A DNA stretch of 22,766 bases from assembly GCA_040507245.1 (NCBI GenBank), contig JBEVVH010000034.1, forward strand, positions 1 through 22,766. The letters are read 5' to 3'. The stretch is from Thiodiazotropha sp040507245 (GTDB lineage Bacteria; Pseudomonadota; Gammaproteobacteria; Chromatiales; Chromatiaceae). Numbering within the stretch: position 1 is the stretch's first letter; every line of letters starts with the position of its first letter. The notes beneath the pieces are model-generated. The model ran no database searches, was not told the DNA's origin, and was given only the letters and a program-made list of their open reading frames with translations. The position numbers were made by a program, and so were the translations under genes. Below are positions 6,981 through 13,883 of the stretch, in pieces.

Positions 6981-8057
6981 ATGACCGAAACCTTCTACGA
7001 CGTGATGCGGCGACAGGGGATCACCCGCCGCAGCTTCCTCAAATTCTGCAGCCTGACCGCCTCGGCGCTCGGTCTCGGACCGGCCTTCGCGCCGAAGATC
7101 GCGGAGGCGATGGAGACCAAGCCGCGACTGCCGGTACTCTGGCTGCACGGGCTGGAGTGCACCTGCTGTTCGGAGTCCTTCATCCGCTCCGCCCATCCGC
7201 TGGCCAAGGACGTGGTGCTGTCGATGATCTCCCTGGACTATGACGACACCATCATGGCGGCGGCCGGTCATCAGGCTGAGGCGATCATCGAAGAGACCAT
7301 CGAGAAGTATGATGACCAGTTCATTCTCGCGGTGGAAGGCAATCCGCCGCTGAACGAGGACGGGATGTTCTGCATCATCGGCGGCAAGCCGTTCACCGAA
7401 CAGCTGAAGAAGGCGGCGGAACACTGCAAGGCGATCATCTCCTGGGGGTCCTGCGCCTCCTGGGGCTGCGTCCAGGCGGCGCGACCCAATCCCACCCGGG
7501 CGACCCCGGTGCACAAGGTGCCAGGGCTGGCGGACAAGCCGATCATCAAGGTGCCGGGCTGTCCCCCCATCGCTGAGGTCATGACCGCGGTGATCACCTA
7601 CATCCTCACCTTCGAGCGCTTCCCGGAACTCGACCGCCAGGGGCGGCCGAAGATGTTCTACAGCCAGCGTATCCACGACAAGTGTTATCGCCGTCCCCAT
7701 TTCGACGCGGGCCAGTATGTCGAGGCCTGGGATGACGAAGGCGCGCGCAAGGGCTACTGCCTGTACAAGATGGGCTGCAAGGGTCCGACCACCTACAACG
7801 CCTGCTCGACGATCCGCTGGAACGGCGGCCTGTCGTTCCCGATCCAGGCGGGTCATCCCTGCATCGGCTGTTCCGAGGACGGCTTCTGGGACAAGGGTTC
7901 TTTCTACCAGCATGTAACCGATATCCACCAGTTCGGGGTCGAGGCCAATGCCGACAAGGTCGGGCTGGCCGCCGCGGGTACCGTGGGCGCGGCCATCGCC
8001 GCCCATGCCGCTGTCAGCGCCCTGAAGCGTGCGCAAAAGAAGAGGGGTGACGAATAA
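6981..8057 (+). CDS. hupS: [NiFe]-hydrogenase small subunit, oxygen-tolerant membrane-bound type
   Basis: This 358-residue protein carries electrons from the active site to the membrane through three Fe-S clusters. The N-terminus has the twin-arginine motif RRSFLKF (16-22), with cleavage likely after about residue 43. The proximal cluster region reads LECTCCSESF (Cys60, 62, 63), then SCASWGC (Cys158, 163) and PGCPP (Cys194). Six cysteines, including the two supernumerary ones at 62 and 163, are the hallmark of the [4Fe-3S] cluster of oxygen-tolerant group 1d enzymes such as E. coli Hyd-1 and Ralstonia MBH. Distal ligands are His232, Cys235, Cys260 and Cys266; medial-cluster cysteines are 275, 294 and 297. 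A C-terminal helix (about 327-347) anchors the heterodimer in the periplasmic face of the membrane. GGAGG precedes the ATG by 8 bases. It leads the structural operon and its stop overlaps hupL. Confidence 0.97.
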   Translation: MTETFYDVMRRQGITRRSFLKFCSLTASALGLGPAFAPKIAEAMETKPRLPVLWLHGLECTCCSESFIRSAHPLAKDVVLSMISLDYDDTIMAAAGHQAEAIIEETIEKYDDQFILAVEGNPPLNEDGMFCIIGGKPFTEQLKKAAEHCKAIISWGSCASWGCVQAARPNPTRATPVHKVPGLADKPIIKVPGCPPIAEVMTAVITYILTFERFPELDRQGRPKMFYSQRIHDKCYRRPHFDAGQYVEAWDDEGARKGYCLYKMGCKGPTTYNACSTIRWNGGLSFPIQAGHPCIGCSEDGFWDKGSFYQHVTDIHQFGVEANADKVGLAAAGTVGAAIAAHAAVSALKRAQKKRGDE

Positions 8058-9856
8058 TGGGTATCACGACAACACCGAACGGTTTCAAACTCGACGACAG
8101 CGGCCAGCGGGTGGTGGTCGATCCGGTGACCCGGATCGAGGGCCACATGCGCTGCGAGGTCAACATCGACGAGGAGAACATGATCCGCAACGCGGTCTCC
8201 ACCGGCACCATGTGGCGCGGGCTGGAGGTGATCCTCAAGGGCCGCGATCCGCGCGACGCCTGGGCCTTCACCCAGCGTATCTGCGGGGTCTGCACCGGCA
8301 CCCACGCACTGACCTCGGTGCGCGCCGTGGAGGACGCACTGGGCATCCAGATACCGGAGAACGCCAACTCGATCCGAAATATCATGCAGCTGACCCTGCA
8401 GGCCCACGATCACCTGGTGCATTTCTATCACCTGCACGCCCTCGACTGGGTCAATCCGGTGAATGCCCTGAAGGCCGATCCGAAGGCCACCTCGGCCCTT
8501 CAGCAGTCGGTCTCGCCGAGCCATTCGCACTCCTCCCCGGGATACTTCCGGGATGTGCAGAACCGGCTGAAAAAGTTTGTCGAGAGCGGTCAGCTGGGCC
8601 CCTTCAAGAACGGCTACTGGAGCAACCCGGCCTACCTGCTGCCTGCCGAGGCGGACCTGATGGCGGTGACCCACTACCTGGAGGCGCTGGATTTTCAGAA
8701 GAACATCATGCGCATCCGCACCATCCTCGGCGGCAAGGACCCGCATCCGAACTGGATGGTCGGCGGGGTGCCCTGCGCCATCAACATGGATGACGACCTG
8801 TCCGCCGGCGCGCCGCTGAACATGGTCAACATCAACCTGATCTCCTCGATCATCGACGAGACCCGGACCTTCATCAAGAACGTCTACATTCCCGACATCC
8901 TCGCGGTCGGTCAGTTCTACAAGGGCTGGCTCTACGGCGGCGGGCTGTCCGGGATGAACGTGCTCTCTTACGGCGATATTCCGGACCGGGCCAACGACTA
9001 CTCGGCGGAAAATCTGATGATGCCCCGCGGGGCGATCATCAACGGCAACCTCAAGGAGGTCCACCCGGTGGATCTGCGCGACCCGCAGGAGATCCAGGAG
9101 TTCGTGCCCCATTCCTGGTACCAGTACCCAGACGAGGCCAAGGGACTGCATCCCTGGGACGGCATCACTGAGCCTAACTTCCAGCTTGGGCCGAACACCA
9201 AGGGCAGCCGCACCGACATCCAGGAGATCGACGAGAACGCCAAGTACTCCTGGATCAAGGCGCCGCGCTGGCGCGGTCATGCCATGGAGGTAGGACCCCT
9301 GGCCCGTTACGTGATCGGCTATGCCCAGGGTCACGAGGCGATCACCGAGCAGATCAACTTCGTCCTCAAGACCCTCGACATCCCGGTCAGTGCCCTGTTC
9401 TCCACCCTCGGCCGGACTGCGGCGCGGGCCCTGGAGGCCGACTGGGCCGCCGACCAGATGCGTTACTTCATGGACAAGATGATCGCCAATATCAAGGCGG
9501 GCGACAGCAGCACGGCGAATATCGACAACTGGGATCCGTCCGCCTGGCCGAAGGAGGCCAAGGGCGTTGGCTTCACCGAGGCGCCGCGGGGCGCGCTGGC
9601 CCACTGGGTCCGCATCAAGGATACCCGTATCGATAACTACCAGTGCGTGGTGCCCACCACCTGGAACGGTTCACCCCGAGACAGCCAGGGCAATATCGGC
9701 GCCTTCGAGGCCTCCCTGATGAACACCCGGGTGGAGCGCAAGGAGGAACCGGTGGAGATTCTCCGCATCCTGCACAGCTTCGATCCCTGTCTGGCCTGCT
9801 CGACCCATGTGATGAGCGAAGAGGGCGAGGAACTGGCCAAGGTCACGGTACGATGA
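8057..9856 (+). CDS. hupL: [NiFe]-hydrogenase large (catalytic) subunit
   Basis: The 599-residue subunit holds the Ni-Fe(CN)2CO site that splits H2 in the periplasm. The L1 motif RICGVCTGTH gives Cys76 and Cys79, and the L2 motif DPCLACSTH gives Cys578 and Cys581, so all four metal ligands are present and no selenocysteine is used. The protein ends 15 residues after His584, with VMSEEGEELAKVTVR; this is the tail that the HupD protease removes once nickel is inserted. Length and motif positions match E. coli HyaB closely. The ATG overlaps the hupS stop by one base (TAATG), ensuring coupled synthesis; the folded pair is exported together on the HupS Tat signal. Confidence 0.97.
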   Translation: MGITTTPNGFKLDDSGQRVVVDPVTRIEGHMRCEVNIDEENMIRNAVSTGTMWRGLEVILKGRDPRDAWAFTQRICGVCTGTHALTSVRAVEDALGIQIPENANSIRNIMQLTLQAHDHLVHFYHLHALDWVNPVNALKADPKATSALQQSVSPSHSHSSPGYFRDVQNRLKKFVESGQLGPFKNGYWSNPAYLLPAEADLMAVTHYLEALDFQKNIMRIRTILGGKDPHPNWMVGGVPCAINMDDDLSAGAPLNMVNINLISSIIDETRTFIKNVYIPDILAVGQFYKGWLYGGGLSGMNVLSYGDIPDRANDYSAENLMMPRGAIINGNLKEVHPVDLRDPQEIQEFVPHSWYQYPDEAKGLHPWDGITEPNFQLGPNTKGSRTDIQEIDENAKYSWIKAPRWRGHAMEVGPLARYVIGYAQGHEAITEQINFVLKTLDIPVSALFSTLGRTAARALEADWAADQMRYFMDKMIANIKAGDSSTANIDNWDPSAWPKEAKGVGFTEAPRGALAHWVRIKDTRIDNYQCVVPTTWNGSPRDSQGNIGAFEASLMNTRVERKEEPVEILRILHSFDPCLACSTHVMSEEGEELAKVTVR

Positions 9857-9873
9857 ACCAGAGAGGATTTGAA

Positions 9874-10458
9874 ATGAAACAGAAAAACTATCGCAAGTTC
9901 GTCGCATCGTTGCTGTTGCTTGTTTCGGCCCCGGTCGCGGCGCACCAGGGACTCCATGACGGCGGTTTCGCAACCGGCCTGGCGCACCCGTTCAGCGGCA
10001 ACGATCACCTGCTGGCGATGCTGCTGGTGGGGGTCTGGGCCGCCGGGTTCGGTCGTGGACTCAGGACCTTGCTGGTGCCACTGGCGTTCGTCACCTGCAT
10101 GGGACTGGGTGCGCTGTTCGGAATCGCCGGTTTCGGGGTGCCGATGATGGAGTCGGGAATCGCCTTCTCGGTGATCTTCCTCGGAGCAATGCTGATGTTC
10201 GGCCTGCGCCTGCCGTTGGGTATCGCGGCGCTGGCGGTGGGGCTGTTCGCCCTGTTTCACGGCAACGCCCACGGCCTGGAAATGCCCCCGGGGCAGCACC
10301 TGCGCTACTTCGGCGGATTCATCCTGGCCACGCTGTCACTGCACCTGCTGGGAATGGGGCTGGGCCGGGTATTGCTGTCCCATGACCGGGTGCTGCGCGG
10401 TTTGGGTGTGCTCAGCAGCCTCGCAGGCGTCTCGCTGATGTTCGGCGGCGTAGCCTGA
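9874..10458 (+). CDS. hupE: HupE/UreJ-family membrane protein, probable nickel transporter
   Basis: The 194-residue protein has a signal peptide (MKQKNYRKFVASLLLLVSAP VAA) followed by AHQGLHDGGFATGLAHPFSGNDHLLAMLLVGVWAA, the HPxxGxDHxxAM histidine motif of the HupE/UreJ family, and about five further hydrophobic helices. HupE of Rhizobium acts as a nickel permease supplying hydrogenase maturation, and the same role is expected here in the inner membrane. The start at 9874 has AGAGGA upstream; an in-frame ATG at 9853 overlapping the hupL stop is possible but lacks a good binding site. The placement between hupL and hupC, rather than after hupC or among accessory genes, is somewhat unusual. Confidence 0.9.
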   Translation: MKQKNYRKFVASLLLLVSAPVAAHQGLHDGGFATGLAHPFSGNDHLLAMLLVGVWAAGFGRGLRTLLVPLAFVTCMGLGALFGIAGFGVPMMESGIAFSVIFLGAMLMFGLRLPLGIAALAVGLFALFHGNAHGLEMPPGQHLRYFGGFILATLSLHLLGMGLGRVLLSHDRVLRGLGVLSSLAGVSLMFGGVA

Positions 10459-10551
10459 AGCCATCGCCTGGCCGGGTTGGGCGGGTAAATCCCCGTCCAT
10501 CCTGGCGAGGATGTCTGCTAGGTAATTACGAACCCAGTTCGAGGAAAGATC

Positions 10552-11235
10552 ATGCAAAGCGAACTCAGACAATCATCGGTCTATGTCTACGAGGTCCCGG
10601 TGCGGCTCTGGCACTGGGTCAATGCCCTGTCGATCACCCTGCTGGCGATTACCGGCTACCTGATCGCCAATCCCCTGCCCAGCGTGCCCGGCGAAGCCAG
10701 CGGTTCCTACCTGATGGGGATCATCCGTTTCATTCACTTCATCGCCGCCTATGTCTTCACAGTGGGTTTCATCGGGCGAATTTACTGGGCCGTCGTCGGT
10801 AACGAACATGCCCGGCAACTGTTCAGTCTGCCCCTGTTCAAGAACCGGGAATACTGGAAGGAGGTGTTGTATGAAATCCGCTGGTACGCCTTTATTGAAA
10901 AGGAACCGAAGAAGTACATCGGGCACAACCCGCTGGCTCACCTGGTGATGGTGTTGATCATCACCGTGGGCGGCTTTTTCATGGTGCTTACCGGTTTTGC
11001 CCTGTATGCGGAACAGAGCGGTCTGGGCAGTTGGCAGGACAGCCTGTTCGGCTGGCTGATTCCGTTGGTCGGACAGAGCCAGGATGTGCGCCTGTGGCAT
11101 CACTGGGGTATGTGGATCATCGTGGTATTCGTCATGATCCATGTATATGCCGCGGTGCGTGAGGACATCATGTCCCGGCAGAGTCTGATCAGCACCATGA
11201 TCAGCGGCTGGCGCATGTTCAAGGACGATCGCTGA
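10552..11235 (+). CDS. hupC: Ni/Fe-hydrogenase b-type cytochrome subunit
   Basis: The 227-residue protein is the membrane cytochrome b that takes electrons from HupS to the quinone pool and anchors the enzyme. It has four hydrophobic segments and the expected haem ligands: LWHWVNALSITLLAITGYLI near His21, RFIHFIAAYVF at His62, and LWHHWGMWIIVVFVMIHVYA with His183, His184 and His197. The order and spacing match HyaC/HupC/HoxZ. A GAGGAAAG ribosome binding site lies 5-7 bases upstream of the ATG. It is the last gene of the structural operon; a strong terminator follows 45 bases after the stop. Confidence 0.95.
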   Translation: MQSELRQSSVYVYEVPVRLWHWVNALSITLLAITGYLIANPLPSVPGEASGSYLMGIIRFIHFIAAYVFTVGFIGRIYWAVVGNEHARQLFSLPLFKNREYWKEVLYEIRWYAFIEKEPKKYIGHNPLAHLVMVLIITVGGFFMVLTGFALYAEQSGLGSWQDSLFGWLIPLVGQSQDVRLWHHWGMWIIVVFVMIHVYAAVREDIMSRQSLISTMISGWRMFKDDR

Positions 11236-11279
11236 AGCACTGATACAGAAACACCCTCGTCGGCATGATCTGTGCTGTT

Positions 11280-11323
11280 GCACAATGTCTTGCATCTTAC
11301 GGGATGCGAGGCATTGTGCTTTT
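11280..11323 (+). terminator. Strong rho-independent terminator after hupC
   Basis: GCACAATGTCTTGCATC and GATGCGAGGCATTGTGC pair along 17 positions (two of them G-U) around a 6-base loop, followed at once by TTTTGTCGTTT. This closes the hupSLEC transcript and separates it from the maturation operon. Confidence 0.9.
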
Positions 11324-11770
11324 GTCGTTTCAGGGTTTGGCATTGCAGACGCCCGGCCTACAGAATGCCCGCTGAGTCATGCCATCAAGGAGCCAGGGAA
11401 GGAGGGCTTAAAGCAGACGCGCGCAAAACACGCACCATCTCCTTCGCTCCCACGCAGAGCGTGGGAATGAGTGCCGGAGGCTAAGAGCTCATGCGGTATT
11501 TCTGCACGGTGTCGCATGCCGAATCCCGATGCATGTCACGCTTTCCTGGCGCACCAGAATTGCGACGCAGGGCGGTTTTTAAATTCTCTCCTCGTAATGA
11601 GATCGTCAATCTAGGATACTATCGAGCGTACCCCGTCACAGATACGCCCGCTTGCAGAGGGCTGGAAGGGGCCAGTGGACCGGTGTGCCTGGTTGTATTC
11701 TGGCAACTGAAATGGCGCTGATGGCGATCGGATCAACACCGGGGTTCAACTTTTAAGGATTTGGCCGCTA
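11324..11770. other. Intergenic stretch without a supported gene
   Basis: Short open frames occur here, but none has a ribosome binding site, domain or plausible composition. The stretch holds one palindromic repeat copy (11448-11466). A TAGGATACTAT near 11610 could contain a -10 box for the downstream unit, but no matching -35 was found. Confidence 0.5.
11448..11466. repeat. Palindromic repeat, family A, copy 1
   Basis: TCCCACGC-AGA-GCGTGGGA, an 8-bp perfect stem with a 3-base loop. Two longer copies of the same sequence occur at 13229 and 13412, so it is a dispersed REP-like palindrome rather than a local hairpin. Confidence 0.8.
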
Positions 11771-11775
11771 CAGGA

Positions 11776-11979
11776 AAGACATTGCCCATTGTCTTGTAAT
11801 CCACCCCAGGCGCAGGTAACTGATTGCCAGGGATATGTCCGGTTACACGGCGGGAGTTCCCAGTTTGGAGTCCACAGCCTCCAAACCTGCGGATCGGGCT
11901 GTTAATGGAAAGCCGAAAAGGTGTTCAACAGACACCTCCGGCTTGGGTAGTACCATTAATCAAAATAAATAAGAGGTGT
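11776..11979 (+). ncRNA. Candidate structured leader RNA with ribosome-binding-site switch
   Basis: The + strand predicts a set of nested stems: a hairpin AAGACA/TGTCTT (11776-11795); a closing stem CGCAGG/CCTGCG (11811-11816 with 11886-11891) that encloses TAAC/GTTA (11817-11820 with 11842-11845), GGG/CCC (11852-11861) and GTTTGGAG/CTCCAAAC (11863-11870 with 11879-11886, sharing one base with the closing stem); and a last hairpin AAGCCG/CGGCTT (11910-11915 with 11939-11944) topped by GGTGT/ACACC (11920-11924 with 11932-11936). CTGTT (11899-11903) can pair with AACAG in that hairpin's loop (11927-11931). The strand ACACCTC (11932-11938) is exactly complementary to the ribosome binding site GAGGTGT (11973-11979) of the next gene, so the two pairings exclude each other. 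It matches no riboswitch class I can recall. The structure was read by eye, not computed. Confidence 0.5.
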
Positions 11980-11985
11980 TTTGCC

Positions 11986-12363
11986 ATGAGGGCAAGTGTT
12001 GTATGCATAGGAATGGTGCGAGGTATCAAACCTTTTGCCTTGGTTTTTCTCTTATCCGGCAGTCTGCCACAGACCGCTATCGCAGAAGACGATTATCTGT
12101 CTTTGATCTCTTCAGAAGCACAAAAGGTCGATTTGGAGTCATCTCCATCGGCTGATTCCACGGCGTCGGACACGGTGCAACCGGCTGACGATAAACATCT
12201 GGCGTTCGAACAGGAACTCAAGGATCAGTACAAAGGCAGCTATTTTGTCTATATGAGACTGAGCGACGCTTCGAAGCAGTCTGTCTACCAGGATTATACA
12301 TCCGGTAGCTCCTTCGATGAGGTCAGGAAAAAGATCCTGTCACTCTACTCGAATCATCAATAA
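11986..12363 (+). CDS. Small exported protein of unknown function
   Basis: The 125-residue product begins MRASVVCIGMVRGIKPFALV, a signal peptide with cleavage probably after QTAIA, followed by a Ser/Asp/Glu-rich linker (SEAQKVDLESSPSADSTASD) and a compact C-terminal segment, HLAFEQELKDQYKGSYFVYMRLSDASKQSVYQDYTSGSSFDEVRKKILSLY. That last part resembles a small helical domain I have the impression of seeing at the end of exported proteins in sulfur-oxidising gammaproteobacteria, but I cannot name it. The start at 11986 has AGAGGTG 7 bases upstream; this site lies in the proposed RNA switch. The gene stands 96 bases before a periplasmic rhodanese gene and the two probably form one unit. Confidence 0.7.
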   Translation: MRASVVCIGMVRGIKPFALVFLLSGSLPQTAIAEDDYLSLISSEAQKVDLESSPSADSTASDTVQPADDKHLAFEQELKDQYKGSYFVYMRLSDASKQSVYQDYTSGSSFDEVRKKILSLYSNHQ

Positions 12364-12459
12364 CAACCCAATCGGTCTTCAAGGCATGCCTGGATCAGTG
12401 TCAAAAGGTCCCGGTTTGCCTGAACCTGTCCAAATTTTCAATCAAGGAACGGTATCATC

Positions 12460-13182
12460 ATGAAGAAGTTGTATCCCAGTAAGTCCCTCCTGGCACTCAT
12501 GCTGTTATTCCCGCTCAGTGTTGTGGGCCTCAACGCCGTGGCCAGCGAAGGCGGCAAAGCACGGCTCACCAAAGACAAGCCTTTCATCACTGTGATGCAT
12601 GAGGGACACAGTGTGAAGGTTGAACGGATCCAGGATCCCGAACATGTATTGACCGGCTACTATGCGCAAACCGCCCGGGACTGCCCGCCTTTCTGTCTAC
12701 AACCTGAGGTCGTGGCGCCGGGCGTGACGACAATCGGAGAGGTTGAGTTGTTTGACTTCATGGAAAACAAACTCAACAAGCAAACCGGTGTGTTGGTGGA
12801 TGCGCGAACACCGGAGTGGTACGGCCGGGGCACCATTCCCGGTTCCATCAATGTTCCTTTCTTTGATCTGCAGAGGCCGGATTCAGTTGAGATGAAGAAG
12901 GCCCTGACCCGGTTTGGCGGGATGGAGCGGGTCGATGTCAGTTCCATCACGCGACAGTTCGAGGCGTTGATGGGACAGGATGAGAACAAGACCGAACAGT
13001 GGGACTTCAGCGGAGCCAAGGATCTGGTGTTGTGGTGTAACAGCCCCCAATGCGGACAGTCTCCGAGAGCGATCAAGGGCCTGCTGGCGGCGGGTTATCC
13101 GCCAAGCAAGATCTTCTACTACCGGGGCGGAATGCAGATGTGGAGGCTGTGGGGCTTGAACACGGTTGAACCCGGCAAGTAA
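12460..13182 (+). CDS. Periplasmic rhodanese-like protein
   Basis: The 240-residue protein has a signal peptide ending near NAVAS, a conserved patch ARDCPPFCLQPEVVAPGV with a CPPFC pair, and a rhodanese domain from TIGEVELFDFM to the end: VLVDARTPEWYGRGTIPGSINVPF (CDC25-like WYxxGTIPGA motif) and the active-site loop LVLWCNSPQCGQSPRAIKGLLAAGYP. The loop has Cys at its start, as expected for the catalytic thiol, plus a second Cys four residues later. The likely role is sulfane-sulfur or thiol transfer in the periplasm; partner and substrate are unknown. The ribosome binding site (AAGGA) is spaced rather far, about 11 bases. The CPPFC pair might bind a cofactor or form a redox disulfide. Placement between two hydrogenase operons is unusual. 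Confidence 0.85.
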   Translation: MKKLYPSKSLLALMLLFPLSVVGLNAVASEGGKARLTKDKPFITVMHEGHSVKVERIQDPEHVLTGYYAQTARDCPPFCLQPEVVAPGVTTIGEVELFDFMENKLNKQTGVLVDARTPEWYGRGTIPGSINVPFFDLQRPDSVEMKKALTRFGGMERVDVSSITRQFEALMGQDENKTEQWDFSGAKDLVLWCNSPQCGQSPRAIKGLLAAGYPPSKIFYYRGGMQMWRLWGLNTVEPGK

Positions 13183-13228
13183 CCGCTCGATTAATCAAGC
13201 CAATTCAATACCAGGTGATTCGCGTAGG

Positions 13229-13253
13229 CGTTCCCACGCAGAGCGTGGGAACG
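13229..13253. repeat. Palindromic repeat, family A, copy 2
   Basis: CGTTCCCACGC-AGA-GCGTGGGAACG, an 11-bp perfect stem with a 3-base loop, in the gap after the rhodanese gene. It may also stop transcription from upstream. Confidence 0.85.
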
Positions 13254-13411
13254 AGACGGTATTCCCGGATCCGTTCGGGTTCAGGCGCAACCCGTCCCCG
13301 CTTTCCGAGCCCCATTCAACCATCTCCTCTGGCCGATTCAATGCCAGGTATTCCAATGCAGGGTGAGGGATCACGACCTGATCCTCTGATCCGCCGCCGC
13401 ATATTCGGGCT

Positions 13412-13436
13412 CGTTCCCACGCTCCGCGTGGGAACG
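13412..13436. repeat. Palindromic repeat, family A, copy 3
   Basis: CGTTCCCACGC-TCC-GCGTGGGAACG, the same 11-bp arms as the copy at 13229 with a different loop. The loop difference with identical arms shows that pairing, not sequence alone, is conserved. Confidence 0.85.
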
Positions 13437-13492
13437 CAGACCCTCGTCAGCCAATGCTTTCAAACCGTTTGAATGTCGGGTGATCCGGATAG

Positions 13493-13513
13493 CCATGCCC
13501 ATACACGGCATGG
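13493..13513. other. Isolated hairpin in the pre-hupD gap
   Basis: CCATGCC / GGCATGG with a 7-base loop, perfect over 7 bp. No T-tract follows. Apart from this and the two repeat copies, the stretch 13183-13700 holds nothing I can support. Confidence 0.4.
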
Positions 13514-13708
13514 AATCGGGTCGCTGATACTGTGATCCGCTTGCGTGAATCAAACGATCCTGGCTGCATTATCCTGAAGCGGATTTCAGTCCGTGATGCA
13601 TGGGTCACTACTGAACACACGACCAGAAAAGCCATAATGGCAATAAACCTTACACTTTGTGTTACTTATAACCGGTTCGATCCCCTCTGCTAGCCGCCTG
13701 ACTGTAAT

Positions 13709-13744
13709 GTAACTTTTCGTTTATTGGCTAAACTGAAAAGTAAC
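13709..13744. promoter_or_regulatory. Candidate upstream activator site of hupD operon
   Basis: GTAACTTTTC (13709-13718) and GAAAAGTAAC (13735-13744) form a 9-of-10 inverted repeat, 16 bases apart, centred about 125 bases before the predicted start. A further half-site AGTAACTTTACG overlaps its right end (from 13739). The core GTRACTTT is shared with the hupS upstream site, suggesting the same activator. Confidence 0.5.
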
Positions 13745-13799
13745 TTTACGCATCGCCCATCCTTTGCTCCAGGATGATTGGGATAATTTTCCTAAATAT

Positions 13800-13812
13800 C
13801 AGTCGGTTGATC
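13800..13812 (-). promoter_or_regulatory. Possible IHF site
   Basis: CAGTCGGTTGATC approximates the reverse IHF consensus (YAANNNNTTGATW) with two mismatches and lies between the activator site and the -24 box, where IHF bends DNA in many sigma-54 promoters. Weak support on sequence alone. Confidence 0.3.
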
Positions 13813-13824
13813 GCTTGATTCAGA

Positions 13825-13841
13825 TTGGCACAGGCCTTGCT
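13825..13841 (+). promoter_or_regulatory. Sigma-54 (-24/-12) promoter of the hup/hyp maturation operon
   Basis: TTGGCACAGGCCTTGCT matches the sigma-54 consensus almost completely, with GG at 13827-13828 and GC at 13839-13840, 10 bases apart. Transcription should begin near 13852, 32 bases before the hupD start chosen here, and this rules out the longer in-frame start at 13764. Confidence 0.9.
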
Positions 13842-13883
13842 TTCACCTCAATACAGTGTTCAGTAGCGACTGGAGCAACCCTG

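Noticed and set aside
6924..8036. Long - strand frame across hupS, and a similar one at 21233-22573 across hypE
   Set aside because: Both mirror well-supported + strand genes, with His/Asp/Gly/Arg-rich products typical of antisense frames; no ribosome binding site or motif.
7904..9604. Open frame of 566 codons on the - strand across hupL
   Set aside because: It lies fully antisense to a certain catalytic-subunit gene, has no recognisable domain, and is the expected by-product of GC-rich codon bias.
11540..11572. TGGCGC...ATTGC as a third sigma-54 promoter
   Set aside because: GG and GC are 12 bases apart instead of 10, which sigma-54 does not tolerate.
11272..11721. Short + strand frames after hupC
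   Set aside because: They overlap the hupC terminator or the palindromic repeat, lack ribosome binding sites, and have no domain content.
11811..11944. Match of the structured leader to known riboswitches or an integron attC site
   Set aside because: The signature sequences I remember for cobalamin, TPP, FMN, SAM, glycine, fluoride and cyclic di-GMP-I classes are absent, and the GTTAC ends do not fit the attC GTTRRRY rule. A formal search is still needed.
13764..13883. Longer N-terminus for HupD from the ATG at 13764
   Set aside because: It would lie upstream of the sigma-54 promoter at 13825 and add 40 residues with no family similarity; 13884 has a proper ribosome binding site.
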